The notes beneath the pieces are model-generated. The model did not search any database. It was given only the letters and a program-made list of their open reading frames with translations, and was not told the origin of the DNA. Both the position numbers and the translations under genes were made by a program. Below are positions 1 through 12,400 of a DNA stretch of 64,000 nt, one piece after another (the stretch's first letter is position 1; each line of letters begins with the position of its first letter). This DNA comes from Neospora caninum Liverpool (lineage: Eukaryota; Apicomplexa; Conoidasida; Eucoccidiorida; Sarcocystidae). Location: assembly GCF_000208865.1 (NCBI RefSeq), contig NC_018397.1, forward strand, positions 992,001 through 1,056,000, written 5' to 3'.

Positions 1-137
1 ACCCGGAATCCCTCTTACTCCAGGACACATCTTCCCTCCCGCACAAGCAAAAAATATTTCATCTACGAATTTCATGAGGCGACACATATCTGTCTTTCCA
101 CCTTTCTCAGTCGATGTTTGAGACAGTGCCATCGCAT

Positions 138-2577
138 CTAGCTCAGACGTCCGCGGTTAAACGTCTCGACGACCCTGCTCTCCAGTGCGCAACTCCATTC
201 TGCTTCGGTAAGAGTCCTGATGTATGCACCTACTGTAGCTTCAGTGCGACGACCCTCACAAACAGAACAGTCAGCGGATTCGGTCTGTTGCTTCGAAGGA
301 GATGAGGTGACATCGACAGTCTTGTCACCCCTTAAATTCAAATGCGGCACCGGACTTTCCTGCCGTGATGCGCCTGTCTCAGTTCGGACCTCTATTTTCT
401 CTGTTATCATCGTTATTGTTTTCTCCGCAATCTTCGTTATTGATTTCGTGTCAGAAATTCTTGCTACTGGCGCAACCAAGCCACTATCGACCTTATCTGG
501 CTCCGAGTCAGCTTTCGCAACCCCTGCCGTCCGGATGGTGCCCTCAGACAGAGCCAAGTCTACACCCACTCTGGCTCTCTCCTTGCGTCCACGTCCTCTT
601 TGTTGTTGCTGATCAGAGTCGCAGCTGGCTCCTCCTTCGTGATCTGGTCCGTCTTTACTTGGTGCAAAATCGGAAATGTTGTGTTTTGTGCCTCTGTATC
701 GCCCGTCGCCCTTGGGTGATCCACCCCGCCCCCCGTCAGGCGACGCCTCAACTACTGCCGGCCTTGAGTTGATGGATCCGTCTGCAGACAATTCTGGACG
801 CGTGAGAGGCTCCTCCGGCGCTGCAGGCGAAACAGCCCGAGAGCCATGCCTATCATCTGTACTGGCGAAAGCAGTCTGCTTTCCGTGTGAATCTTCTGGA
901 TTCTCTCCAATCATCTGCTTCTGGATTCCGACTGTAATCTGTTGCGCCGTGGGAACGGGTTCCAGGAACTCTGATGCCGCAGATGCGCTGATCTTTGGCG
1001 GTTCGCTCGACTCCTTCCCAAATTTAGCAGCCTCTCGCTTTCCTGCCTCCACACCGACTGCAATGCCAGCCGCTGTACCCGCAGCGATATCATGGGCCGT
1101 TGGCGTTGCAGCGTTCGAGTTGGAACCTCCCGCAACACCAGCAGTTGTTGCAGCCGCTACCGCAGATGCAGTTTTCGCTGCTGCCTGGATGGCAGCGTCC
1201 GTTGCCGCCAACATGGGTTGCGAATCACGATCACCGCCTTTCTCGTTCAGTCCCGTGCTGTCACCTCGACACCCCACGCCTGAAGTCACACGGAGGATAC
1301 TCGGTATATGCGCAAGCGCGGATATGACGTTCATGAGCCACAACATCTGAAGGCGGATATCTCGACATCGCTGCAGCTGCTTTTCGGCAGATGTGCGATA
1401 CACAATAGAAAGTGAAATCAAGTCTTCTTAGTGTGCTACTGCCGAAAGCGCTTGCTCATTGGTTGCAAGCGGCTTTGTATGAAAGATTTTGCACTTGCTT
1501 TTGTAGCTTGGTCTGAGGGTGTCTAGTGTACAAATCTTGACGCAACTCCGAGCAAACACTTGAGGATTTAGATTGCAAACGTGAGCAGTAACCACATCTG
1601 CGTAGCTGCCTTACTGTATCGAGCAATTGACTTTTGCAGATGGTGACTTCGGCGATCCATTGCCTTCGCGTATGCCTTGCTTTCTGCAGCCAAACGTTCT
1701 CGCGCCCGTCGACCGATCTCGTCATTCCTTCTAAAGCGTTCCTCTGGATCCATGGTAGGGGGTAACCGTACTTCTTCCTACGCATAATGACAGATAGGTC
1801 ATGTCCAAGGGTTGATACTGATAATTGTCTCTGATAGAAGCCTCCCTTTGAGGCGAGCTTCCCTCAATTCGCTGTCCACCGACTGCAACCTAGTTCCCTC
1901 TGGATGCTCATACTAACTTTAATAGCAATCATGCGTCCATGCCTATTCGTTGAATGATCTCTCACACGGAAGTACCGTTGAGTGAAAGGTTCACATTTCA
2001 CAAGGTCAACATAAGGCGTCTGTCACCACATGAGCAGCAGCAGATGCATGCATTCATCCACATCGTATGACTAACCGTCGAATGGCAAGGTCATCTTACG
2101 ATGTGGAACACCTTATCAACCTGATAATACTCTTCAAATCGACCTTGCGAAAGATACCTTATCCGGGATCTGATAAGCTGCAGAAATGCCTGTGCTGGCT
2201 GTGGGTAAGTTTGATGTGGCTGCGAATGGATCTTTCCTTCTTACCGAAACCCTGCAAGTGGTATGAAGCGCTTACACACACGAACCATCACCCCAAGCAT
2301 TGCCAGGTCGCGCCCCAGTTGTGGCTCAATAGCGCAACACTGGTTCGTATGCATCACCCACGTGGCATTGGTGCTTCAGCTTGAAACTCATTCACAGATG
2401 GGAAGTGTACCACCTGAAGGTCCTAACCGAAACCCAGAGAGCAAGTGAAAATACGGTTACCTCATCTTCCGGCAGCTCGTCAATAGTGCTAAGGCGCAAC
2501 GCCTGCGGAGGGCGCCTCGACAACAGGATCGAAGCAGACTTCTGCTTAGAGGGTCGGGCTTTGTTCTTCCCATGCAT
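138..2577 (-). CDS. Hypothetical three-exon protein, Ala-rich and coiled
   Basis: Not recognised as a known family. Proposed exons are 2577-2461, 1777-1615 and 1426-138, about 522 residues. The ATG at 2577 opens a basic N-terminus and the first exon ends in an acidic ELPEDE stretch before a GTAACC donor. The second exon joins in phase 0 after a TAG acceptor and encodes a highly charged probable coiled coil (EERFRRNDEIGRRARERLA). The third exon is the long open frame. It starts with a hydrophobic/amphipathic helix, then an Ala/Gly-rich stretch with small-residue spacing (AAGTAAGIAVG), then a long hydrophilic low-complexity tail. Phases agree at both junctions, but the last acceptor (near 1427) has a poor pyrimidine tract, so the exon 2/3 border may differ. 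Membrane association through the Ala/Gly stretch is only a guess. Confidence 0.5.
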
Positions 2578-5500
2578 TTGGTAAAAAGTAACACTTAAGA
2601 GAACACAGACAATCGGACGCCAAGGCGATAAGCTAATAAAAGCAAACCGGCTAGTGAAACACACACAAGAAATAGCTGTTTCCGTAGTCCTTAGGACATC
2701 AAACCAATCAAATGAACAACCCGCCTTATTGATCGGGTCTTTCCTTCCCCTGTAAAAAAATGCTGCCCGAAGTGAAGCCTGTCGGTAGGTCTGCTTCGAG
2801 TCAGCCACGTTCAAAATGGCGAATAAACGGATTTTCTCCTCACAGCGACGCACAGATCCGAGACGCATGTCGATCTAGCGAAGCTGATCACACAACCCTT
2901 TCGTCATACCCCTTGCGAACGAGAGGACGGTGCGCTTCCCACAATACACGATTGCGACAACTATCAATTAATTTGTCTCCCTTTGGCTCTCTCGTGTGAA
3001 ATCCATCAATCAGCTAGGAGAGAAATCAACTCAGAAACGGTCAGCCCCTCCGCAGCCTGCTGTGGTGCTCTTGTGTGAGTGTGTCTGGCATTAAATGCCC
3101 GTAAGGACATCGCCACGTCAGTAGAAGGGATCCAGAAGTTCCCTCGACGTTCGCGACCAGCTTTCTCGCTGTTGAAGATTGTGATCACTACAGTCTCGCC
3201 CACATGGCGAGCGATTTTATGAATGCTAACCGTGGCCCGTCTTAGTCGGGGTCTCGAGCTTACGAAACAGGAGATAAGGTCTGGACAGCTTTGATGATCA
3301 TGGGGAAAAGACGGTAATGGTTCCTGATGGGATGTCTCGCACACAGCTCGGTTGTATGCCAAAAATTGCTAGAATAGTGGCGCTGTATCTATTTCTGTTG
3401 AGGATGTCCACTCCGTCTGCGAGACACGCGCGTGCGGTTGGGGTTCAGCGGGCAGTACATGGGATCTTGTTGAGCACCGTAATATGCTTAATGGAAGGTG
3501 ATCTGCTAGCGGCCGATTGAGTGATAGAGGAACGATTAAACGATTTGTCTATAATGCCGTGTTTTGTTCAGCGCAGAAGTAACTTTTGGCGCTTTCGGCC
3601 CTCGTCCAAGCCGGGCCGGCCGCCCTGGAGAATTTGGAATATTTTCTACCGAAGGAGCTACGCGAAAAGTCACCAAGTGGCCACCGTAGAAACTCTTCTT
3701 CCCTTCAGAATCTCGTAGAACCCAGTATATCGAGAAGCTGCTATAGGATGCTGGTTCGCGGACACAAATTCTATTTTGAGTCAATATTACAGGCGAGCTG
3801 CATACAGGCCGAGTTCTCAGGTACACTCAGTCCCTCCTTCGTGTAAGGCACAAAGCCGATTATGACTTCTTTTAAGGAACGGGAAACCGAGAAAGATTAC
3901 GAATTGCTGAAAAGCTTCCCGAAGAAAGAATTTTGTCTCTTCGCATACACGTGTGTGGCTGAACAACAGTGATGTGTGAGCCCGGTTTTTTTATGCTCAG
4001 GTGTTTTGCTTGTGTAGATGAAGCGAAGAGTGGAAACAGGCGTTGGGCGGTAATCTGATAGAGTTTTTCTTTCTGCCCAGCACACTCTCTGCCGACTAGG
4101 ATTGTTCACCGTAGTCTTCCCTGGCGAGGTCGCTCTCGTCTCAATCTCACGCGAAATCGGTAGCAGACAGCTCAGGCCGAAAACGGGCACCTTTTTGGAA
4201 ACCTGTTTTCGGAGAATAGCAAACGTATTCGAAAGTCCTGAGGACCCGGCGCCCTGGAGAAGGCCGGGCAACGAACTCCGGTCCATTGCCTTTCCTTTTT
4301 CTGTACCGTAGCCCTCTTCCAGAAACATGCCGTATACAAATTCACAGTGACTCAAGCTTCTTCACCTGACTTTATTAAACGGCTTGTGCTGTTCTTGGCA
4401 AATGTCCCGTGAATTTTTTTCCTGGGCTTGTCCTTGGACATCTGTCTAGAAGGATCCCACATTACCGCTAGTACCTTTGTTATATCAATGCACGGTGTTG
4501 AGATGCTCCTATTTCCACAACAGTTACCATCTTAACTGCGTTCCAATGACACAAGGGAACTTGGATCCGGAAAAAAAGACATTCAAGATCTAAACTAGTG
4601 TTCCAACTCGTTGTATATACCACCCAAAACAGGTAGTTTGTCCACACCACGACATCTCATTTTCTAATGTGTAAAAGGTAGTCTAGCTTCAGCTGCTATC
4701 TGATTGGTATCCCATGGCTCGCAACCTATAGTATGATTCTTACTAACGGGAGCACAGTTGCTGCCCGTGCCTGTGTCGCGTGACGTACAGATGAACAGTG
4801 TCGTTCCGAACATGGCGTCGGTGGCGATCGAACCGAAACAGATTGCCGATATAGGCATTGCTTCCATTGTAATCCACCCCACGGTCGCAGTCAGCCATTA
4901 CACGGCATGAAAGCCACAAAAACCAAGATGCATAGAGACGTAGGAGCCGGCGCCGTCTGCCGCTATCGCTGTGTCTGCAAAGCAGAGATATCCGGCACCG
5001 GAGATGACTTGTGTGAAAGTCTCGTTGCATAAGGTAAAAAAGCAGGAAGAGCCCAATTACCACTGCCGCTACCACAGTTTTGTTCGTCGACTTCAGATCA
5101 CCACGCCGTGCCACAGGCGTCGCTGCCAAAGGACCATACTGCCTCAAGGACAACGGTTGCCAGTTGGCGGGCGTACGGCACCAGCTCCAAGCCTAAATAA
5201 ATCTGAAAAAATATCACGGGAAACGAGGCACGCTGGTTTCCATGAGATGTAGCGGAAAGTACTTTTTAAAAGACATTCTTGTATGCACAAGCTCCGGTGG
5301 CGATTTTCTCAGCGCTCGAATGCGAAGTCTCGCTTCAGTGTGGTTTGCATGCAGTCCAGCTGGGCTGTCTGGGCGGTCTTCACTCCCTACAAAAGACAGC
5401 ACGCCAACCCATACTGCCTGAAGCGTCTGCTTTGACTAGGCATCTTCAAATTTTGTAATGTGTGTGGTCTGGAAGTTCACTTGTTCATCTGCCTGAAATG

Positions 5501-6406
5501 TCTACTCTTTATGTGCGATCAGTTCGCGGTTGGCTGATAGTTGCAATGACTAGCGTCACACACATCTAGCGTAGTGATAACTTGCCCAGCTGTGGTTTTC
5601 TGTCATTTTGTTCAGGCAGCCCATAACATTCTGCTTCTGCGTATCCTGGTCTTCCTCGTAGAAGCTGTGTTACCCACTCGTCTACTTCCAGGTAGCTTTG
5701 GTTCCGTGCACTCCGGGCCAGTCCGCTTCTTCCAACTCACGTCTCCTCGGTGTGCACCCTGTTTCGGCAGTTGCCGGCCAGCATCACAGGCTCACAAAAA
5801 CACCTGAAACCAGGTCTATTCTCTCTCTTTCGTCGCAGCAGAGCCAGCTCCGAACTTTCATGGGAGTTCTGTTAGAAGCAGGCGTTTTTCTGCCGCATGC
5901 AGTGTGTGACCAAAAAGTTCGTTTCGTCGTTGGTCGCAGAGAGGCACCGAGATGCTGATATATCTACCACACTTTACTGACTGTACCCCGTTCTTCCGAT
6001 GAGGTGATACGATCAACGCTTCAACGCCTGAGATTCGCATCTTTCCATGTCCCCAAAGTTACATTCTTTGATTTATTGTATTCTGTACTCTTGGATTTAC
6101 GGCCCCGCGGGCGTCGGTCGCCAACCAGTTGAGCCTTGGTGTCTCGAAAAGTCGTACCTTCCTTTGGAGAAAAGAGCTATGAACCCTCATATCTCTTACT
6201 GTGTCACTTTTATCATGTCCTAGACCGTGTCGCCGCGCCTCTCCTATTGCCAGGAGCAGATACTCCTGGAGCCGATTTTCACCAGCTGGTGTGTCTCTCC
6301 ACGCTCCCCTCCTCTTCACCAAGCGTATGCTCTCTTTTTCGCTGATTCTCAGCCCTCTTTTCCCTGCGTGTCAGATGCCCCCATGCCTGACCCTTCTCTG
6401 TGCAGC
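2578..6406. other. Spacer with unresolved coding fragments
   Basis: No complete gene could be built here. Coding-like pieces are a minus-strand frame from an ATG at 4328 to 3897 (about 143 residues, no family resemblance), a plus-strand frame at 3586-3846, and minus-strand pieces between 4664 and about 5800, listed separately. The two short frames near 3.6 kb and 4.25 kb both contain a GC-rich motif with GCCCTGGAGA, which may make chance open frames. The last few hundred bases lie upstream of the RMC1-like gene and should hold its promoter and 5' leader. Confidence 0.4.
4664..5192 (-). CDS. Possible exon(s) of a minus-strand membrane protein
   Basis: A minus-strand frame follows a good acceptor (TTATTTAG, exon from 5192) and reads through a basic stretch into one clear hydrophobic helix (VVAAVVIGLFLLFYLMQ), then a basic tail to a stop at 4743. 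A second frame of the same strand, stopping at 4664, carries other hydrophobic segments (ISAICFGSIATDAMFGTTLF), so the splicing is unclear. Possible upstream minus-strand exons lie near 5330-5400 and 5580-5690. A short heptad-like piece (QTAQLDCMQTTLKRDF) before a membrane helix recalls SNAREs, but no SNARE layer signature can be shown. Treat as an unresolved single-pass membrane protein fragment. Confidence 0.25.
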
Positions 6407-9400
6407 ATGGCTTCCGCCGAGGCAACACTGTCTGGGGCTTCGCCGTCTCGCACGAGGGCGGGTGCATTTCCGTCCTTCTCTTGGGAGAACTACACAGACT
6501 CTGCCGGGTCCGGACAGTGCCGCGCTGAAATCAGTCGTCCTCCGGACAGTTCCGGAACCGGCATTGGCCACCTGGAATATACGGCTCATAAGCCGCCGCC
6601 TCCCCTGACAGAGGCAGAGCTGCGCTACTACGCCGCTCTCCCTCCGGTGTATCTACAGCCGCCCATCTACTCGTGGACGTCGTCTGCTCGAGCTCGAACG
6701 AGTCCCCAGCCTTTCATTCAGCAGCGGGTTCTCTTCGATGAAGTTCACCGGAAAATTATCCACCAGCGAATTGGTTGTCCCCCATCTGCGTTGCCTGGGA
6801 CGCTTGGGACTCAGCTCGGGAAACTGGAGCTGCAGGCGTCTCCGCTGTCGACGGGTTCAGACCCGGATCTTCAGGCCCTCTCTGGCCAGACGTTATCCTT
6901 TCATCGCTCCACAGCGCAGTCTCCCGCCTCTGCTCTCGGGGGGGCTCACACACCACAGCTCCATGGAAATGGGTCGTGCTCTTTCCTTCTCTGTGTCGAC
7001 ACCCGAGAGAAACAGCGAAGCCGAGGACACAAACAAAGCGCCTCAGCTTCCGGCTCGTCGAAAGACGAAGAAGGCAAAGACGTTGTCATTTCGTTCAACA
7101 AAGGGCTCGCGTCGATTCTCCGTTTTTCACCTTGTGGTCGGTATCTTCTCTACGTTGCTCCCCCGGCCCAGCCTTCTCTCCCCTCCTCTGGCTCAGGCTC
7201 TCCGCGTGTCCCGCCTTCGCCAAGAGGCGGAGGGGGGAGAGGCGAGGCCACTGGAGGCGCCGCGGCTTCGGCCTCGGAGGCAATGCCCGAAGGCGGAACG
7301 GCGACACTCCAAGAGGAGGTGGAAATTGGAATTGTCGACACCGTCGCGCCGCAGGCGGGGCCCGTTGTGCTTCTCCCAGTAGAAGGCACTGTAGGAGGCG
7401 AGAGGGGGAAGGACGGCGCACATGCAGGAGGCATTCTTCAAGCGTTCTGGCTCCCCTCTCTGGTCCCTGCTGAAACGGAGGCAAACATCTGTGTCATCAC
7501 ACGGCAAGGCGTCGAGATCTTCACGGTAAGTGGCGAAGGCGAAGAGACAGGTTGCGAGGAGAGGAAGAAAATGGTGACGGGGAGGAAAAGCGGGTGAGAG
7601 CAACAGCAGGCAGCGACATAAAAGGAAAGAGACATGAAGGAAAGAAGAGAAGCGCGGTAAAGAGAACAAGGGCGCAAGCACCAGAGAAAAGGAAGCAACG
7701 GCGAAGGAAGAGGAACGGGAGAAAAATTCGAAGAAGAGAAAAGATTATGAGTGCCCTGAACAACTACGTCCAGTCTCAAACGCCCCTAGCCCTTTCTTGT
7801 TAGAGGGGGTTGTTTCTGCTTCCTGTAGTAAACGAAACGCGGACTCTTTGTCTCCGCTACAGAACGCAGATCACAAGAAAGGTGTTAACCACAGATAACG
7901 GTCGGCCACGTCTGCTGGCACCAAGTGCTGTGAAGGTGCACACATGCGGGTGTACCACGGATTGCGTGGATTGCTTTGGTGGCCGCAGAGGGTTGATTCT
8001 GTGACGGAAGAATGCCGTGTTTTCTTCCTGTAATCTGTATGGTTTGCAGGGACCGTTGAATCTTATTTCCATTTGCACTTTTTGCTGTTGTGTTTTCGTT
8101 TCTCTCTCCACCTACCTTTCCCGTCTTGAGCTTTCCTTCGGGGAGGCCCCTTCTCCGCCCGCTTTTCTTGTCTGTTCGTCATGGGTTTGCACGCTGTGCG
8201 CGGTTTTCTTTTCTTTCACTGTTTTCCAGTTCGTTTTCGAGCCTCCTTCAGTCCGTCAAGTCCGGCGGCTTCCCCAGCCTTGCAATCTTGCCTGGGCGGT
8301 TCTGTGTCCCTTCCCGAGCACTCCTTCAACCACCATGTCCTCACGTGCGCCTTCTGTCTTCTCCCGGTCACCTTCGACCGCTAGTCGGGCGCGGGGTCCA
8401 ACGCGGCCGTCCGTCCTCGCGGCCGGCGAACGCCGACCGGCCGTCGCCGGTGCATTCGTCCTCGCGGTGGCCGCACGGGCGCTTCAGCCTTTCCTCCTCA
8501 AGTGGAATGAAAATGGAGTTCCAGGCGTGGTGAGGAAACGGAAAACACAGATGCAACCGATTTATGAAACTGAGGAGACAGCGAGCGTTTCTTCTTACGT
8601 CCCATGAAGGGAAAGAGTCACAGCACTGACGTCTCCTCCGCTTTCACCCGCAGAGAGCATCTCTTTGTATCTTGTCATTCCCTCTTCTTTCTTAGCCGCT
8701 GCCTGTCCATTGTTCCGGTCGAATACAACCAGATCTACTTCTCGACGTGTGTGCCAGCAGAGGACTCACTCCCCAGTTTTTCTCGAATCAGAGATAGGGG
8801 CTCGACAGGCGTATCTACGGACCTCGAGTGTGCACGCACACGGTGTGTACACCCTCACACAGATGCGCAGGCGGGTGAGTAACGGGCATCTTTGATTGGC
8901 TTCGTTTTGTGGGCGCCTTTTGTGCAGACCCTCGCCAAGCTTCCAAAGATTGAACTGAATCTACCTCAATGGCAAACGCTTCAGCAACAAGAAGTTCACT
9001 TCCTTCTTGTCTACGGTGTTGTCTACTGTATCCACGTCGACCAAGCAGCTGGGCGTATTTCGATGAGGACTCTGACGGGTCATCTGCAGCCCGACATCGT
9101 ATTGGATTGCCTCCAGCCTGGTAAAAAGAAATCCAATCCTCGGCGCACAACAACCCTTCGATGAGGATACGCCAGAAACTTTCGACGGCTAGATAGAAGC
9201 CTATGCTGCTGAATATATCCGCATAAGTTTCCCAGCATGCGGTAGCTTATCATCTGTATGTATATATGTTGTATGTGGTGCGACTTTCATTTTTCCGTTC
9301 GATAGCATCACATCGCGTTTGCATGCGTTCGACTCTGTCTTTCTCGTGTTTGCCCTCGTGCATCGGTGCTTCGTCGCTTGGTTCTGTCACTGCCTTCTCT

Positions 9401-12400
9401 CGCTCGGCTCTCTGTGTCTCCTTCGTCAGCCCGTCTGTCTCTGAGTTGTCTGCGCTTCCCAGGTCCGATGGAGGTTTCTGTAGTGGACGACTTGATTCTC
9501 GTGCATCACCAGCGCCTGCGGTCGACTCTGATTTACGACATTTACGACTACCCCGCTCTTCCGACAGCTCCGTTCTCGGTCTCTCTCTCTTCGTCTCTCT
9601 CGTCTGCCGCCGCCGCGAAGACAGTTCGCGCCGTGACGCCGCTGGTGCACCACAGCGTGGCCGGGACTCGGCCGTCTCCGTCCTTCGAGGAGTCGGCAGG
9701 GAGAGACGAAGACGAGGCAGGGCGAAGCGCCAGCCTGTCAAAGCGGAGCGTTTCTCAGCAACTCGACGATGTCGAGTTGCAAACTGTCGACTTTGGTAAG
9801 CAGGGGAAATCCTAGTTTGTCTCGAGGTCCAATCCCCTGCCGCCCCAATCGCTATGTGCTCGCCAGGCTGCGTCTTCTGCACTTTGCGTCGCCTGACGTG
9901 CTTCTGAGGGCCCGGAGCTCGCGCTCATTTTAAACTGTAGTTTAATTGGAAGCTCAAAGACGGAATCTGTCTTAAGCGCCAGGTAGTTCTCGACTCTGAA
10001 TCCATGAGCGTGAACATTGTAGTTCTGGTGAATATAATTACACGATTTTAAATGGTAATGTGTGTTTTTTGCGTCTGCCGGGGCACCTATTCTCGGCGGT
10101 TCTGCCTATAAGCTTTGCGGACCACGTGCCGTTCGCCGGCTTCCTGGCGCTGCACGCATGCACGCGTCACTCCTTCGCTAACCCGGTGTCTAGTCTCCCG
10201 TCACCTCCGGCCCGCCTCTCGTTCATCTTTCACGCTGCAAACCGGTTCCTTTGTGTATCGCAGTTTGTCTCGCCGTCAGACACTATCTAACTACAATGTG
10301 GTAATAACAATACATGGTCTAGCTGTGATCTTGGGGGACGGCCTGATGCGCATGCGCGTTGATCTGGGGGGACGGCCTGCTGCCCATGCGCGTTGTTCGC
10401 CGAGGCGTCCACGCCTCCAGAGAAAGAAAAGAGCGCTCACTCCTCTCGTTTCGGCGCTGTTTGACACGGAGCTCTCGGGGGCCGTGCGTTTGCAGGGTTT
10501 TCTGGCGTGCCTCTCCGTTCTCGACTTTTCTGCTTTCGCCTTTGTCCCTGGTTCCTGCCTCTCCAGATACCGCGCGTTTTGTCGGAGGCGAATTCGTCAT
10601 GGACGAAGAGGGAGGACACATGTACATCTTGGCGCTTAACCATGATGTACTTATGCATCTGCTGCTGCTTGAGCGGCAGTCTCTGGTCAGTTCAACTTCC
10701 GCCCCTCTTTTTCGCTTTTCCATGTGTTTTCTCGCTTGTCTTTTCCTTCTCTACCCGAGTCTATCGACCCCGTCCTCGTTCCGATTGTCACCAGTTCTTT
10801 TCGCCTCCAGGCCTCACATGCCGTTCGTCGCCCCTCCTGTACCCCTTTCTCCGTCTCGACCGTTCACGCCCATGCTACAGACACCTGACCTTTTTCTTTG
10901 CTCTCTTCTCTTTTTCTGGTGGCTGTCCCGGCTACGCATTGCCGACCGTCTGTCTCTCTTTTTTTTCCGAAGCGCCTTCTTTGGCGTTCGTCCGTCTCCT
11001 TGTCCAGTCAGCTAGGGAATTGGACAGAGGTTTTGAGGAAAGCGTGCCACCGTGCTGAGGAAACACACGAGCTGCGTTCTTTCCACGGGCAATTGCTCGC
11101 GCCTAGCGGCCCTATCGTGGAATACATGAGACGCACAGTGTTTCTTGGAAATGGAGAATCCTCTGGAGGCCGCGCGGCATCGCACGGTGGGATCCCGCCG
11201 TTCGGTCCTGTCTCTGTCCTGTGCATGTGTCTTCCTGGTTTCGTCTTTGCCTTCATTTTTTCCATTTCGCTGCCGGTTGACCGGCCGAAACGGCGCATCA
11301 GGCCACAACTTCTTCTCTCGTCGCTCAGACCTTCTCTCGACCCTGCTGTTCTTGTTCCTCGTCGATCATGTTTCCTCTCTCCACTCGGCCCTAGCCGCCT
11401 TCCTTCTGACGTGTCTCTTCTCTGTTATCTGTCTTATCTGTCTCTCCAGTCGTTCGCGCTCCAAGTGATGCAGCAGCGCAGCGGGTGCCGGCGGCACGTC
11501 CTTCGCCTCCTCCAGCACGCTTTGCGGCTGCGCACGCCACTCTCGGATTTGTCACCCGTCCTCATGCTCGTCAATCAGCGCTATAGGTCTGCAGTGGAAT
11601 CCGTCCCTGACGAGTTTCTTCTCACCGGCAAAAGGCGAGACCCGAACGAGCCAGACGCGGATGGGACGAGCAAGGAGAGGGGCTCAGGGTTGCGAGCCGG
11701 AGGGAAAGAAGAGGCGGGCAAAAGCCCGAAAGACGCCGGTCATAGCGACCGCGCAAGACTCGTGGGGAGTGGCGAGGTCAAGGCGAAGGCCCAGGCGGCG
11801 GAGCATGCAAAGACAGGGGCGACAGAGAACCGGGGAAGAAAACAGGAGGAAGAAGGGAGAACCCGAGTCGCCTTCGAGCGGCTGATTGCCTGGGTCGGGG
11901 ATGCAACGATTGTCACGGAGAGAGACGTCGTCCTGTCTGCTTTCTATCCGTACGTTGTCGAGGTGAGAAGAAGCGAAGAAACAAAAGAGAGAGGAGAGAA
12001 GGGAGGGACAAAGAGGGCGGGGAACGGAAGGAGACAGAGACCCGGACAGGACGAAGAAAGCAAACAGTGCAGAGGACAGCCGGAACACAGAGAGAAATGG
12101 GGAGTATATATGGAGTCGGAGATCCATCGGGAAGCAACGGGCAGCGTACGCCAAGCACAGGGGCCACACAAGGTCAGTCTCACGACGACTTCGTGGGCTC
12201 GGCACAGCAACGCAAATGGGAGCAAGCGGATTCGTAGCACGCTCAAAGGCACCGTCTAGGCGGCGGGCGAGAACAGAGACACCCTGGAGACGAGTGGGGT
12301 GGAGACGCCAGCTCTGAGTCGAATCACAAATCTTGTTTAACTTCCGGGTTCATTCCTTGTGCCCGGGTATTCTACCTCTTGCTTTCTTCACGTTCTTTGC

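Noticed and set aside
8640..8880. Possible extra exon in the RMC1-like gene
   Set aside because: Joining 8529 directly to 8928 reproduces the family's LQPF...LAKLPK spacing in phase 0, so this interval is best seen as intron.
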